Shown here: positions 37,419-49,263 of the stretch, in pieces
Layout of the letters: each line of letters begins with the position of its first letter
Position numbering within the stretch: the stretch's first letter is position 1
Source of the DNA: Erwinia pyrifoliae DSM 12163
GTDB taxonomy: Bacteria > Pseudomonadota > Gammaproteobacteria > Enterobacterales > Enterobacteriaceae
DNA length: 49,556 bases
Reading direction: 5' to 3'
Assembly: GCF_000026985.1 (NCBI RefSeq)
Contig: NC_017390.1
Location: 2,126,011-2,175,566 of the forward strand
Notes under the pieces: model-generated
Database searches by the model: none
Told to the model about the DNA's origin: nothing
The model's input: the letters and a program-made list of their open reading frames with translations, nothing else
Program-made: the position numbers and the translations under genes

Positions 37419-38854
37419 CTGGAGCAGCTAACTTCCAGCTTTTTTCCCCAATCAGGTGGGCGGCGCGCCAGATCGGCAAACTCGGGCGCCTCGTCATAGG
37501 GCCGCGACAGGGCCTGATGCAGTCGCGCCAGCACGCTGATATCCTCCTGTTCAGCCCGTTCTATCGCCTGCTGCGCCAGATAATTACGCAATATCAGCGC
37601 CGGATTCGCCAGTTTCATTGTTCGCTGGCGCTCTTCGTCGCTGCATTCTTCTTTTAACAACCTCTGACGCCAGACGTTATACCAGCTGTCGAAGGCGTCG
37701 CGGTCGATAAACTCATCACGCAGGGGCGATCGCGACTGCAGTTGCTCACTCTGGCTAAGCTGACGAAATGTGCGCGTGTAATCACTGCCTTCCCGGGTCA
37801 TCAGCGACAGTAATCCGGTAAGAATATGATTGTCGTCTTTCCCTGGGATAAGCAGCCCCAGTTTGGCACGCATCTTTTCACCCCAGCACCGCATCAATTC
37901 TGGCTCATAACCGGCCAACGCCTGTTCAAGCTGCTGTGGACTCATCAATCCTGACAGCGCATGAGCCAGGCGATTCAGGTTCCACAGGCCGATCATGGGT
38001 TGATTTTCGAAGCTGTAGCGGCCCTGATGGTCGGAATGATTACAGATAAACTCAGGCTGGTAGTCGTCGAGAAAACCGAAGGGGCCGTAATCAAGCGTCA
38101 GGCCGAGGATCGACATATTGTCGGTATTCATCACCCCGTGAGCAAAACCGATGCTCTGCCAGCCAGCGATCAGCCGCGCGGTGCGTTGCACCACATCGCT
38201 GAACCACAGCAGATATTTGTCGCGCTCCTGCACCCACTGTGGCCAGTGGTGGCGAATGACATAGTCAGCCAGCTGGGTGACTTTTTCCGGCTGCCCCTGA
38301 TAGTAAAAGTGCTCGAAATGACCAAACCGCACATGGCTTTCCGCCACGCGCAGCAGCATCGCGCCGGTTTCCGTCGTTTCACGGTATACCGGCTCGTCGC
38401 TGCCCACCACCGTCAGCGCCCGCGAAGTGGCGATGCCAAGATGGTGCATTGCCTCACCGGCAATAAACTCGCGCAGCGTCGAGCGCAATACCGCCCGGCC
38501 ATCGCCCATACGCGAATAGGGCGTCAGACCGGCCCCTTTCAAATGCCAGTCAAATTTCCGCCCGTCGGGCAGCTGCTGCTCACCTAGCAACATCCCACGT
38601 CCGTCACCCAGCTGCCCTGCCCAGACGCCAAACTGATGCCCGCTGTAGACCTGTGCCAGCGGCTGCATGCCGTCGGGTAAACGTTCACCGCCCCACAAAC
38701 CCGCATTTTGTGCATTGAACAGGCGTTCATCCAGCCCCAGCTCTCGGGCCAGCCCGGCATTGTGATACAGCAGACGCGCGTTTTTCAGCGGCGTGGGTTG
38801 CAGTGCGGTGTAACAACCGTTCAGCTCGTTATACCAGGTATTATTAAATTTCAT
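37415..38854 (-). CDS. selO: Protein adenylyltransferase SelO (YdiU)
   Basis: A 479-aa pseudokinase-fold enzyme that transfers AMP to Ser/Thr/Tyr of target proteins, including glutaredoxin in E. coli, in redox control. Family pieces: [69 protein letters not shown] (seen as [12 protein letters not shown] and [11 protein letters not shown]). The C-terminal CSS tail (Cys in the third-last position), where animal SelO has selenocysteine, is kept. In E. coli it is also near nlpC. Confidence 0.94.
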   Translation of the reverse strand: MKFNNTWYNELNGCYTALQPTPLKNARLLYHNAGLARELGLDERLFNAQNAGLWGGERLPDGMQPLAQVYSGHQFGVWAGQLGDGRGMLLGEQQLPDGRKFDWHLKGAGLTPYSRMGDGRAVLRSTLREFIAGEAMHHLGIATSRALTVVGSDEPVYRETTETGAMLLRVAESHVRFGHFEHFYYQGQPEKVTQLADYVIRHHWPQWVQERDKYLLWFSDVVQRTARLIAGWQSIGFAHGVMNTDNMSILGLTLDYGPFGFLDDYQPEFICNHSDHQGRYSFENQPMIGLWNLNRLAHALSGLMSPQQLEQALAGYEPELMRCWGEKMRAKLGLLIPGKDDNHILTGLLSLMTREGSDYTRTFRQLSQSEQLQSRSPLRDEFIDRDAFDSWYNVWRQRLLKEECSDEERQRTMKLANPALILRNYLAQQAIERAEQEDISVLARLHQALSRPYDEAPEFADLARRPPDWGKKLEVSCSS

Positions 38855-39314
38855 GCCGCTTCTCCAGGCGCCACCGGGAACAGCCCCGGCGGCGACACAA
38901 TCCGGTTAGTGTAAAGCGATGGCAGAGGAGTAAACACCGAGGTTTTACAGGGTTATTGCCTCATCGGCGCTGACCATTGCCAGGTGTTTCCGGCATGCTG
39001 CGATTGATATGTCGCTTACACCACCATTTCCTGATAGTGAGGCTTGATAAGGTCAAACAAATTGTCTAAAACGGCTTTCGACCTTGCCCGTTCCGTACCC
39101 TGATGGTTAAGGACTCAGTTGAATTCTTCACTCAGCCCTGACCGGATATCACCGGCAAGAAGGGTTTCAGCCAGCGTCCTGTTAGCATTTATAGCCACAT
39201 TGAATTGTTGAAGTCGTGCCAGGTGTACTTAGAGGGAATTCGCGGCATAACGCTGGCAAGGCAGATAGATATCAAATGACGTTAAATGCGGCAACGCGGT
39301 TCATCTGAATGAGA
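38855..39314. other. 460-base gap between selO and nlpC with degenerate sequence
   Basis: No intact gene. The minus strand has two short open pieces that look like leftovers in different frames: one ending TLLAGDIRSGLSEEFN-stop (39118 region) and one ending KAVLDNLFDLIKPHYQEMVV then a stop (about 39016). I do not recognise either. E. coli has ydiV here. Confidence 0.4.
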
Positions 39315-39773
39315 TCAAATACGCCTTGCCTGCCAGAAAACTTTTCGCCAGTAGACATTATCCAGCGACGATCGCGTCACCCCCTTGCGGGTAGAGGCAT
39401 GAATAAAATGACTGTCAGTATCGTATATGCCAACATGCAGTCCGTTTTTACCTCTGCCTGTTTTGAAAAAAACCAGATCTCCGGGTAACAGCTGTGATTT
39501 GTCAATGCGGGTGCCAATATCGGTTTGTGCTGAAGTTGTTCGCGGTAGCTGCAAATTGAAGCGCTCGCGAAATGTCAGATAGACAAAGCCTGAACAATCA
39601 ACTCCGCCGCGATTCATGCCGCCATAGCGGTATGGCGCACCGCGCCACTGGTCAAGCTGATCGTCCAATTGGGCAATAACGGCAACAGAATCGGAAAGTT
39701 TTGCATTTGGTGCAGGGGCATGGCTACTGCAGCCAGCCAGAATCATCACTATCAACACCAGGTAATAACGCAT
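39315..39773 (-). CDS. nlpC: NlpC lipoprotein (NlpC/P60 endopeptidase family)
   Basis: A 152-aa outer-membrane lipoprotein with lipobox MILAGC (Cys15) and an NlpC/P60 domain: catalytic Cys in GGVDCSGFVYLTF, His in GLHVGIYD and a third residue His in HFIHAS. The YRYGG element before the Cys is typical. It is the family namesake; related enzymes cut murein peptides. Second NlpC/P60 gene of the window besides mepH. Confidence 0.94.
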   Translation of the reverse strand: MRYYLVLIVMILAGCSSHAPAPNAKLSDSVAVIAQLDDQLDQWRGAPYRYGGMNRGGVDCSGFVYLTFRERFNLQLPRTTSAQTDIGTRIDKSQLLPGDLVFFKTGRGKNGLHVGIYDTDSHFIHASTRKGVTRSSLDNVYWRKVFWQARRI

Positions 39774-40016
39774 GATGCACGGTCCTTTATCGTCCAGGAC
39801 GTTAATTTAGCGGTAAAACCCGTCGGGTAGCAACATTTGCCTGATATTCATCTGGTATCAAAAGCCTGGGCTGAATTTTGCATCAATAAAGGCAGCCGGA
39901 GGTGGGCCGTTTCCGGTGCGGCCAGGGGTATTGTCTGGCCGTTTTCATCTTGTAAGATCATGGCATACCGGCGTCAGGAACAGAAAAATGGCAACATCCG
40001 TCATGCGCGGCAATGC

Positions 40017-40562
40017 TTATTTGGCCAGCGCCTTTTCGACCGAGGCCAGCAGCAGCGGATCGTTGGGCGCCATATCAGGAGAGAAACGTGCAACTACCCG
40101 TCCATCCCGAGCGATGAGAAACTTCTCGAAGTTCCACAGGACATCACCATACTGTTTCGGCGCACGACCTTTACTGGCCATACGTTCAGCAAATCCGCTG
40201 TTTTCAGGCGCGGTAGCTTCAGGCTGGGCCGCTATCAGCTGCGCGTAAAGTGGGTGCCGCTGCGGGCCGTTAACATTGATTTTGCTAAACATCGGGAAGG
40301 TCACACCGTAGGTGGTGCGACAAAACGTTTTTATTTCGGCTTCGCTGCCCGGCTCCTGCTCCAGAAAGGCATTGCAAGGGAATCCCAGTACCGTCAGCCC
40401 CTGATGGTGCAGCGTCTTCTGTAAATGCTCCAACGCTTCATACTGCGGTGTTAGCCCACATTTTGAAGCCACGTTTACCACCAGCAGCACGTCTCCCTGC
40501 CACTGGGCCAGACTGGTTTTCTCGCCGTCCAGCGTCATCAGTTCGGTTTCATACAGATTCAT
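40017..40562 (-). CDS. btuE: Glutathione/thioredoxin peroxidase BtuE
   Basis: A 181-aa non-selenium glutathione-peroxidase-like enzyme that reduces peroxides, mainly with thioredoxin in E. coli. The peroxidatic Cys35 (NVASKCGLTPQY) and the Trp-Asn pair (DVLWNFEKF) are present, but the conserved catalytic Gln of FPCNQF is Ala here (LGFPCNAFLEQEPGS). Start MNLYETEL is chosen for its GGAG site. In E. coli it lies between btuD and btuC, which are both missing here. Confidence 0.92.
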   Translation of the reverse strand: MNLYETELMTLDGEKTSLAQWQGDVLLVVNVASKCGLTPQYEALEHLQKTLHHQGLTVLGFPCNAFLEQEPGSEAEIKTFCRTTYGVTFPMFSKINVNGPQRHPLYAQLIAAQPEATAPENSGFAERMASKGRAPKQYGDVLWNFEKFLIARDGRVVARFSPDMAPNDPLLLASVEKALAK

Positions 40563-40744
40563 TGTTTCTCCAGTTTTGCTGACAGACACCACTGCACCCC
40601 GTCAGTGGGCGGCAGCGCAGTGACGACAGATTAATTTCAGCGTTCAGTTACGCAGCGTCACTGCGGCTGCCGTTGACACCTTGCGTCGCTACCCTGATTT
40701 TAGCTTTTACGCGCATTGACCTATCGGACGGGCAGATCTGCCGT

Positions 40745-40767
40745 AAAAAAACCACCCGCAGGTGGTT
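40745..40767 (-). terminator. Intrinsic terminator for the 40873-41499 gene
   Basis: Minus strand AACCACC-TGCG-GGTGGTT followed by a run of T residues (plus-strand A 40745-40751). About 105 bases after the stop of the orphan gene. Confidence 0.85.
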
Positions 40768-40872
40768 TATTGTTCCTCCAGTATAGACGCTACCAGAGGC
40801 TTCATCACGGGCATACGAACAAACTGAGCTTGAGATCTGCACAAGCAATGCAAAATCCGCGAACATGGCGCA

Positions 40873-41499
40873 TCATGATGAAAGTTCTAACGTTGAGATA
40901 ATTGCCAGCCTGTTTTTATAATGCGCCGGATCACCCCAAAGCCATTGCTCGTAATGCCCGACTTCATCATCGGTCTTAATCTCATGCAATTCACATGTCA
41001 GCATGTCATAAGCACAGACTTTTAGCCCATATGCTAATGCGTAATACATACGAGCCTGCCAGAAAGACATACCGTCATGCGTCTGGTTCATGTCAGAGAC
41101 GATCACATCATATTTCTCAAGCAGGTAACTCAAGAAAACCAGCCCGGCCAAGTCGTGAAGCTCTTTTCTGTGTTGGCGTTTCTGTGTTCTCCGCACAAGA
41201 ACCTGTGTCACTGGACGACAGTTGAGAAAACTATCAGGCTGGATCAGCACCCGGTTGTAATACGCCACATCTTCGGAAACATCGTTAATCAATGCCAGCT
41301 CGAAGTGACTCTGTGTAATTTTGTCTTCCAGGCGGTCGTCAATGCGTACAATTCGGTAGCCAGGTGAGACCGTAAGACCTTTGATGGTAATTTCTTGACC
41401 ATTAGAAAGCTGGGAGTAAAGGGCGCGGTTATCCTGACCTTCGTTCAAATGAGCGAAAACCTCGTTAACCTTTGTAGCATTTACCAACTTTGTCGGCAC
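40873..41499 (-). CDS. Protein of unknown function (208 aa), possibly phage- or island-derived
   Basis: 208 aa with no signal peptide or clear membrane segment, net mixed charge, and no family that I recognise. Notable pieces: KGLTVSPGYRIVRIDDRLED, RRTQKRQHRKELHDLAGLV, and FWQARMYYALAYGLKVCAYD followed by many acidic residues. It starts with GTG (41497-41499) with only a weak ribosome site. Its DNA looks more AT-rich than ihfA or btuE. It has its own terminator and lies behind the ihfA terminator, so it is a separate unit, at the place of btuC in E. coli. Confidence 0.7.
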   Translation of the reverse strand: MPTKLVNATKVNEVFAHLNEGQDNRALYSQLSNGQEITIKGLTVSPGYRIVRIDDRLEDKITQSHFELALINDVSEDVAYYNRVLIQPDSFLNCRPVTQVLVRRTQKRQHRKELHDLAGLVFLSYLLEKYDVIVSDMNQTHDGMSFWQARMYYALAYGLKVCAYDMLTCELHEIKTDDEVGHYEQWLWGDPAHYKNRLAIISTLELSS

Positions 41500-41741
41500 T
41501 GCCTACCCCGCTTACAAAATGAAAAATGAGTCTGGCTGTCAGTGTACAGCCGCACCCGCACATAATCAATTTTGGTTTATACCGCAGGACTGTAACGGAC
41601 TGGTGCGAATTCATGCTGCGTGGCGAGAAAGCAAACCCGGAAGGATGTGATATACCTTCTGCTCAAAACACCAGGATTGAAAGGATTTATATCGCAGGTA
41701 AACTGCTGATAATAAGGGTAAAGTTTTGATATGTCGGGTAT

Positions 41742-41767
41742 AAAAAAGGCCGCTTGCGCGGCCTTTT
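41742..41767 (-). terminator. Intrinsic terminator of ihfA
   Basis: Minus strand AAAAGGCCGC-GCAA-GCGGCCTTTT followed by more T. It is 12 bases after the ihfA stop and ends the pheST-ihfA operon. Confidence 0.92.
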
Positions 41768-41779
41768 GAACGACGGTAG

Positions 41780-42079
41780 TTAATCTTCATCCGGCGTGGC
41801 GTTCTCGACCCGGCTTTTTAATTTCTGTCCTGGTCGGAACGTGACTACCCGGCGAGCCGTGATAGGAATATCTTCACCCGTTTTAGGATTTCTTCCCGGA
41901 CGTTGATTTTTGTCGCGAAGGTCGAAGTTGCCAAATCCTGACAGTTTGACCTGTTCACCATTTTCCAAAGCACGACGCACTTCTTCAAAAAACAGCTCCA
42001 CCAGCTCTTTGGCATCACGTTTGCTAAGCCCGAGCTTTTCAAACAGGTATTCAGACATTTCAGCTTTTGTAAGCGCCAT
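41780..42079 (-). CDS. ihfA: Integration host factor, alpha subunit
   Basis: A 99-aa DNA-bending protein of the HU/IHF family that pairs with IhfB. N-terminal [20 protein letters not shown], the beta-arm tip with its intercalating Pro in [16 protein letters not shown] and [17 protein letters not shown] are characteristic. Four bases separate it from the pheT stop, so it is co-transcribed with pheST. Confidence 0.98.
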   Translation of the reverse strand: MALTKAEMSEYLFEKLGLSKRDAKELVELFFEEVRRALENGEQVKLSGFGNFDLRDKNQRPGRNPKTGEDIPITARRVVTFRPGQKLKSRVENATPDED

Positions 42080-42083
42080 AGGT

Positions 42084-44471
42084 TCAATCCCTCAAGGATG
42101 CTTGGAATCGCTCTTTTAGTGCCTCTACACATTTTGCAACGGTAGCGGCAATCTCCTCTTCTTCGAGTGTACGGCTGGTATCTTGTAAAATCAGGCTGAT
42201 AGCGAGGCTCTTAAAACCTTCATTTACGCCCTTACCACGGTACACGTCAAATAAGTTTACGCCAACTACCTGATTTGCGCCAACTTTCTTACACTCTGTG
42301 ACGATATCTGCTGCCGGCACGTTTTCGGCAACGACCACCGCGATATCACGGCGGTTTGCCGGGAAGCGCGAAACCGCACTGGCATCAGGCAGGACGCGGT
42401 CTGCAACCTTGTTCCACAGTAATTCGAACACGACCGTACGGCCATTAAGACCCAGCTTGCGCTCCAGTTCCGGATGCACCACACCGATAAAGCCAATGTG
42501 CTCGCCGTGTAAATAAATCCCGGCGCTCTGGCCAGGATGCAGTGCCGGATTGGCCGCCGCAACGAACCGGATGTCATCAAGCTTACCGGTTAGCTCCAGA
42601 ACAGATTCTAAATCACCTTTTAAATCATAGAAATCTACCGCGTCGCGCGCCAGATCCCAGTGTTCTTCATTGCGATGACCAGCGATCACCCCTGCCAGGA
42701 TGACATCCTGGCGAATGCCGAGGTTAGCCTGCGTATCCGGTACGAAGCGCAATCCACTTTCGAACAGGCGCACGCGTGACTGTTGGCGGTTCTGGTTATA
42801 AGCTACTGCTGCGAGCAGGCCGCTCCACAGCGATAAACGCATCGCTGACATCTCTACCGATATTGGGCTTGGCAATACCAGGTTAGCTTCGCCTGGGTGC
42901 AGCTGCGCCTGAACTTTGGGGTCAACAAAGCTGTAGGTAATCGCTTCCTGATATCCTTTGTCCACCAGCAATGCTTTTACGCGTTTCAGCGACAGGTCAG
43001 CTTCGCGATGTCTGGTCATCACCAGACCGGCGTGTACCGGCACATCAGGAATATTGTCGTAGCCGAAGATACGCGCGACTTCCTCCACCAGATCCTCTTC
43101 AATAGACAGGTCGAAGCGCCAGCTCGGCGCAACAGCCTGCCATTCGCCCTGTCCTTCGATGACATCACAGCCAAGGCGACGCAGAATATCACTCACCTCT
43201 GCGTCAGCAATCACATGCCCGATAAGACGATCCAGCTTTTCACGGCGCAGGGTGATGGTGCTGCGCTGCGGTAAGGCGGCTTCAGCAGTCACATCAATGA
43301 CCGGTCCTGCTGCGCCGCCGCAGATATCCAGCAACAGGCGGGTAGCACGTTCGATAGCTTTGTATTGCAGCATCGGGTCAACGCCACGTTCGTAGCGATG
43401 AGAAGCATCGGTATGCAGGCCATGTCGGCGTGCGCGCCCGGTAATGGACAGCGGGCTGAAGAAAGCGCATTCGAACAGCACGTTTTGCGTCTGCGGGCTT
43501 ACGCCGGAATTTTCACCGCCGATGATACCCGCCATCGCCAATGCTTTCTGCTCATCGGCAATCACCAGCGTATCACTACTCAGTTTGGCTTCGCTACCGT
43601 CCAGCAGCTTCAGCGTTTCACCTTCTTCAGCCTGGCGCACCACGATACCGCCATCGATGCGGTCGAGGTCAAAGGCATGCATCGGCTGACCGAGTTCCAG
43701 TAAAACATAGTTGGTGATGTCAACAACCGGATCGATCGAGCGAATGCCGCAGCGACGCAGTTTTTCCTTCATCCATAACGGGGTAGGCGCTTTCACATTG
43801 ACGCCTTTGACTACCCGCCCAAGGTAACGCGGACAGGCTTGTGGTGCATCCACGCGGATGGGTAAGGTATCCGGCAACGTTGCTGCCACAGGCGCTATAA
43901 CCGCTTCATTCAGCGGCAGTCTGTTCAGTACGGCGACATCGCGAGCAACGCCGATAATGCCCAGACAGTCTGCACGGTTTGGCGTCACGCTAATCTCAAT
44001 GGTGTTATCATCCAGCTGAAGATATTCACGCATATCAGCGCCGATTGTCGCATTCAGCGGCAGCTCGATGATCCCGTCCTGCTCGACGGAGATCCCCAGT
44101 TCTGAGAATGAGCACAGCATGCCTTCGGACGGCTCGCCACGCAGTTTGGCGGCTTTAATTTTAAAGTCACCGGGCAGCACCGCACCCACGGTCGCCACGG
44201 CCACTTTCAGCCCCTGACGGCAGTTTGGCGCACCACAGACGATATCCAGCAGGCGGTCGCCGCCCACATTGATTTTAGTGACGCGTAATTTGTCAGCATT
44301 AGGATGCTGAGCGCATTCGACCACTTCACCGATCACCACGCCGTGAAAAGCACCGGCAACAGCATCCACTCCATCCACTTCCAGACCGGCCATGGTGATT
44401 TGATCGGAAAGCGCTGCACTGTCAATGGCCGGGTTGACCCATTCACGTAACCAGAGTTCACTGAATTTCAT
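42084..44471 (-). CDS. pheT: Phenylalanyl-tRNA synthetase, beta subunit
   Basis: 795 aa, same length as E. coli. Order: N-terminal tRNA-binding (EMAP II-like) domain ([14 protein letters not shown] piece: [19 protein letters not shown]), B3/B4 editing domain, B5 domain, catalytic-like core, and C-terminal anticodon-binding FDX domain ([14 protein letters not shown]). Forms alpha2beta2 with PheS. 15 bases after pheS. Confidence 0.97.
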   Translation of the reverse strand: MKFSELWLREWVNPAIDSAALSDQITMAGLEVDGVDAVAGAFHGVVIGEVVECAQHPNADKLRVTKINVGGDRLLDIVCGAPNCRQGLKVAVATVGAVLPGDFKIKAAKLRGEPSEGMLCSFSELGISVEQDGIIELPLNATIGADMREYLQLDDNTIEISVTPNRADCLGIIGVARDVAVLNRLPLNEAVIAPVAATLPDTLPIRVDAPQACPRYLGRVVKGVNVKAPTPLWMKEKLRRCGIRSIDPVVDITNYVLLELGQPMHAFDLDRIDGGIVVRQAEEGETLKLLDGSEAKLSSDTLVIADEQKALAMAGIIGGENSGVSPQTQNVLFECAFFSPLSITGRARRHGLHTDASHRYERGVDPMLQYKAIERATRLLLDICGGAAGPVIDVTAEAALPQRSTITLRREKLDRLIGHVIADAEVSDILRRLGCDVIEGQGEWQAVAPSWRFDLSIEEDLVEEVARIFGYDNIPDVPVHAGLVMTRHREADLSLKRVKALLVDKGYQEAITYSFVDPKVQAQLHPGEANLVLPSPISVEMSAMRLSLWSGLLAAVAYNQNRQQSRVRLFESGLRFVPDTQANLGIRQDVILAGVIAGHRNEEHWDLARDAVDFYDLKGDLESVLELTGKLDDIRFVAAANPALHPGQSAGIYLHGEHIGFIGVVHPELERKLGLNGRTVVFELLWNKVADRVLPDASAVSRFPANRRDIAVVVAENVPAADIVTECKKVGANQVVGVNLFDVYRGKGVNEGFKSLAISLILQDTSRTLEEEEIAATVAKCVEALKERFQASLRD

Positions 44472-44486
44472 TGGTTTTACCCGCCC

Positions 44487-45545
<1,059 letters not shown>

Positions 45546-45561
45546 TCATTGATACACAACG

Positions 45562-45587
45562 AAAAAAGCCTCCACGAGGGAGGCTTT
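45562..45587 (-). terminator. pheST attenuator terminator
   Basis: Minus strand AAAGCCTCC-CTCGT-GGAGGCTTT followed by T residues, placed between pheM and pheS. When charged tRNA-Phe is plentiful this hairpin stops transcription; stalling in pheM favours an alternative fold. The mechanism is known from E. coli. Confidence 0.9.
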
Positions 45588-45632
45588 CAGCGCGATTTTT
45601 CGTTTCTTTTCTAAGCGCAAAGCTCCCGATGG

Positions 45633-45677
45633 TCAGGTGCTAAAGTAAAAAGAGAAACGAAAAACAGCAGCGTTCAT
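45633..45677 (-). CDS. pheM: PheM, phenylalanyl-tRNA synthetase leader peptide
   Basis: A 14-aa peptide, MNAAVFRFSFYFST. E. coli PheM is [14 protein letters not shown]. Four of its 14 residues are Phe (6, 8, 10, 12), one fewer than in E. coli, where residue 9 is also Phe. Ribosome stalling on these codons when Phe-tRNA is low lets RNA polymerase pass the attenuator at 45562-45587. Confidence 0.95.
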   Translation of the reverse strand: MNAAVFRFSFYFST

Positions 45678-45785
45678 GGTTGCTTTACCTTGTTGCATTC
45701 TCGATATCGTTGCGGTCTATTGGAAAGCCAGTGGATAAAAATGTCAATATTTTGCTGAAGTTACATCGACAAAATCAAGAAAGAT

Positions 45786-45812
45786 AAAAAAGAGGGAGCC
45801 AGGCCCCCTCTT
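45786..45812 (-). terminator. Terminator after rplT
   Basis: Minus strand AAGAGGG...CCCTCTT stem (45790-45796 with 45806-45812) followed by T residues. It lies 10 bases after the rplT stop, before pheM. Confidence 0.85.
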
Positions 45813-45821
45813 CAATCTGGC

Positions 45822-46178
<357 letters not shown>

Positions 46179-46254
46179 TTAGCTCTCCTGTTTATATTCT
46201 GTTTTGCCCTTCATCCTTCGTAACGAATTCCGTCGGGTACTAAAAAAGGGTTAC

Positions 46255-46452
<198 letters not shown>

Positions 46453-46544
46453 TTAAAAAATATCCACTTCGCATTGTTAATAAAATGAACCAGACAGGCG
46501 CACTGCACCGCGCACCGAAGTACGAGGTGCGATGACTTTAGGGC

Positions 46545-47096
46545 CTACTGCCTCTTCTTGGGAGCGAGCACCATGATCATCTGGCGGCCTTCGATCCTCG
46601 TAGGGAAGGATTCGACAACAGCCAGATCGATATCTTCACACAGATCTTTACGGACGCGGTTAAGCACTTCCATACCGATCTGCTGGTGCGCCATTTCACG
46701 CCCACGAAAACGCAGCGTGATTTTGGCTTTATCGCCATCTTCCAGAAAGCGAATCAGGTTGCGTAGTTTTACCTGATAGTCGCCATCATCGGTACCAGGA
46801 CGGAATTTAATTTCCTTAACCTGGATAACTTTTTGCTTTTTCTTCTGTTCCTTAGAAGATTTGCTTTTTTCATAAAGGAACTTGCCGTAGTCCATTATAC
46901 GACAAACGGGCGGTTCGGCGTTAGGGCTGATCTCGACCAGATCAACACCTGCTTCTTCAGCTTTTTCCAAAGCTTCATTCAGACTGACAATACCAATCTG
47001 TTCGCCATCGACGCCAGTCAGACGAACCTCAGTAGCGCGAATTTCTCTATTTATGCGATTAGGACGCGCCGGTTGAACTCGTTTTCCGCCTTTAAT
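46545..47096 (-). CDS. infC: Translation initiation factor IF-3 (AUU start)
   Basis: A 183-aa factor that prevents early 50S joining and checks the initiator tRNA and codon. The start is the rare codon ATT (47094-47096), giving [20 protein letters not shown], as in E. coli; GGAGG lies in the last codons of thrS. AUU lets IF-3 discriminate against its own mRNA, which is autogenous control. It is three residues longer than E. coli IF-3 (180) because of an insertion near [15 protein letters not shown]. Three bases separate it from the thrS stop. Confidence 0.96.
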   Translation of the reverse strand: MKGGKRVQPARPNRINREIRATEVRLTGVDGEQIGIVSLNEALEKAEEAGVDLVEISPNAEPPVCRIMDYGKFLYEKSKSSKEQKKKQKVIQVKEIKFRPGTDDGDYQVKLRNLIRFLEDGDKAKITLRFRGREMAHQQIGMEVLNRVRKDLCEDIDLAVVESFPTRIEGRQMIMVLAPKKRQ

Positions 47097-47099
47097 ACT

Positions 47100-49028
47100 T
47101 TATTCCTCCAATTGATGAAGATTGCGACTGCGGATTTCATCCTGCAGCTTCGCTATCGCTTCGTTTACGTCAATGCTGCCCAAGTCTTTACCGCGGCGGG
47201 TGCGAACGGCCACTTTGCCAGCTTCCACCTCTTTATCACCACAGACCAACATATAAGGCACACGACGTAAGGTATGCTCGCGGATTTTAAAGCCAATCTT
47301 CTCGTTTCTCAAGTCCGCTTTTGCTCGAATGCCCGCATTTTGCAGTTTTCGGGTCAATTCTGCAACATATTCGGACTGACCATCGGTGATATTCATCACC
47401 ACAACTTGTACCGGAGCCAGCCAGGTTGGGAAGAAACCGGCATACTCTTCGGTTAATATTCCGATAAAGCGCTCCATGGACCCCAGTATGGCACGGTGAA
47501 TCATCACCGGCACCTGGCGCTCATTACTTTCACCCACATAAGACGCATTCAAACGGCCCGGCAGCGAGAAGTCCAGCTGTACGGTACCACACTGCCATGC
47601 ACGGTCGAGACAGTCATGTAAGGTAAATTCGATTTTCGGACCGTAGAAAGCGCCCTCGCCCGGCTGATATTCGAACGGAATATCGTTTTCTTTAAGCGCA
47701 GCGGCCAGGTCGGCTTCTGAACGATCCCACAGATCGTCGCTACCAATACGCTTTTCAGGGCGCGTTGAGAGTTTCACCACAATCTTTTCAAAGCCGAAGG
47801 TGCTGTAGGTGTCGTACACCATTTTTATGCAGCTGTTAACCTCATCGCGCACCTGCTCTTCGGTACAGAAGATATGAGCATCATCCTGGGTAAAGCCGCG
47901 CACGCGCATCAGGCCATGTAGCGCACCTGATGGCTCATTACGATGGCAGCTTCCAAACTCAGCCATACGCAATGGCAGGTCGCGATAGGACTTCAGACCC
48001 TGATTGAAAATTTGCACATGTCCCGGGCAGTTCATCGGTTTGATGCAATATTCACGGTTCTCAGAAGAGGTGGTAAACATCGCCTCTTTGTAGTTATCCC
48101 AGTGGCCGGTTTTTTCCCACAGCACGCGGTCCATCATAAATGGACCTTTCACTTCCTGGTACTGGTACTCTTTCAGCTTGGTACGCACAAACACTTCCAG
48201 CTCACGGAATATGGTCCAGCCGTCGTTGTGCCAGAATACCATGCCCGGTGCCTCTTCCTGCATATGATACAGGTCAAGCTGCTTACCAATTTTACGGTGA
48301 TCGCGTTTGGCGGCCTCTTCAATGCGCAACAGATAGGCCGCCAGCTGTTTCTTATCTGCCCATGCGGTGCCATAGATACGCTGCAGCATCTTGTTGCTGC
48401 TGTCGCCGCGCCAGTATGCGCCGGAAATTTTCTGCAGTTTGAAATGATGGCAGAAGCGCATGTTCGGTACGTGCGGACCACGGCACATATCAACATATTC
48501 TTGATGGTGATACAGACCCGGACGATCGTCATGACTGATGTTTTCATCCAGAATAGTCATTTTGTAGTTTTCACCACGAGCGGCAAAAGCATCGCGAGCT
48601 TCCTGCCAGCTGACATTTTTCTTGATCACGTCATAATTTGTCTCTGCCAGCTGGTGCATGCGTTTTTCCAGCTGCTCTATATCTTCCTGAGTCAGCGTGC
48701 GATCGATATCAACGTCATAGTAGAAACCGTTGTCGATAACCGGGCCGATAGCCATTTTGGTATCAGGCCACAGTTGTTTGATCGCATGCCCCAGCAGATG
48801 GGCACAGGAGTGACGAATAATTTCCAGACCGGCTTCATCTTTAGCAGTGATAATCGCCACGCTGGCGTCTGACGCAATTGGATCCACCGCATCCACCAGT
48901 TCGCCATTGACGCGCCCGGCGATACAGGCTTTCGCCAGTCCGGGGCCTATATCAAGGGCAATATCCATCACGCTGACTGCGTGGTCAAACGAGCGCTGAC
49001 TTCCATCAGGAAGCGTAATTACAGGCAT
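47100..49028 (-). CDS. thrS: Threonyl-tRNA synthetase
   Basis: 642 aa, as in E. coli. Order: TGS domain ([20 protein letters not shown]), editing domain with HxxxH ([11 protein letters not shown]), class II core with motif 2 zinc Cys in [16 protein letters not shown], and C-terminal anticodon domain ([14 protein letters not shown]). E. coli ThrS represses its own translation by binding tRNA-like arms in its leader; I could not confirm such arms by eye here. First gene of the thrS-infC-rpmI-rplT cluster. Confidence 0.97.
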   Translation of the reverse strand: MPVITLPDGSQRSFDHAVSVMDIALDIGPGLAKACIAGRVNGELVDAVDPIASDASVAIITAKDEAGLEIIRHSCAHLLGHAIKQLWPDTKMAIGPVIDNGFYYDVDIDRTLTQEDIEQLEKRMHQLAETNYDVIKKNVSWQEARDAFAARGENYKMTILDENISHDDRPGLYHHQEYVDMCRGPHVPNMRFCHHFKLQKISGAYWRGDSSNKMLQRIYGTAWADKKQLAAYLLRIEEAAKRDHRKIGKQLDLYHMQEEAPGMVFWHNDGWTIFRELEVFVRTKLKEYQYQEVKGPFMMDRVLWEKTGHWDNYKEAMFTTSSENREYCIKPMNCPGHVQIFNQGLKSYRDLPLRMAEFGSCHRNEPSGALHGLMRVRGFTQDDAHIFCTEEQVRDEVNSCIKMVYDTYSTFGFEKIVVKLSTRPEKRIGSDDLWDRSEADLAAALKENDIPFEYQPGEGAFYGPKIEFTLHDCLDRAWQCGTVQLDFSLPGRLNASYVGESNERQVPVMIHRAILGSMERFIGILTEEYAGFFPTWLAPVQVVVMNITDGQSEYVAELTRKLQNAGIRAKADLRNEKIGFKIREHTLRRVPYMLVCGDKEVEAGKVAVRTRRGKDLGSIDVNEAIAKLQDEIRSRNLHQLEE

Positions 49029-49088
49029 GAAACATCCTTAATTGCAGTGGTAACCCACACGTAAGGCTACATACAAATTTAGTTTTTG

Positions 49089-49116
49089 TTTATACATCAA
49101 ACAGTGTTACTTGAAA
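49089..49116 (-). promoter_or_regulatory. Candidate promoter of thrS
   Basis: Minus strand TTTCAA (49111-49116), 16 bases, TATAAA (49089-49094). It would give a leader of about 55 bases. No other gene is visible in 49029-49260. Confidence 0.35.
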
Positions 49117-49263
49117 CCGACTCACATTTGCCCGTTTGGTCATCTGTTTGGTACACATATTCCGAAAGTGGGCATACGCCTAACACTTTCGCCGGGCGTC
49201 TATCTTACACTTCACGGACATCAATTGCACGGGCAGGTCTTTAGAGCACAAATGTGTCATCAA

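Noticed and set aside
47943..48872. 309-codon plus-strand frame opposite thrS
   Set aside because: Antisense shadow of thrS, which is full length and has all motifs.
49029..49088. tRNA-like operator arms in the thrS leader as in E. coli
   Set aside because: I could not draw a convincing anticodon-like arm with a CGU loop by eye; left out without folding.
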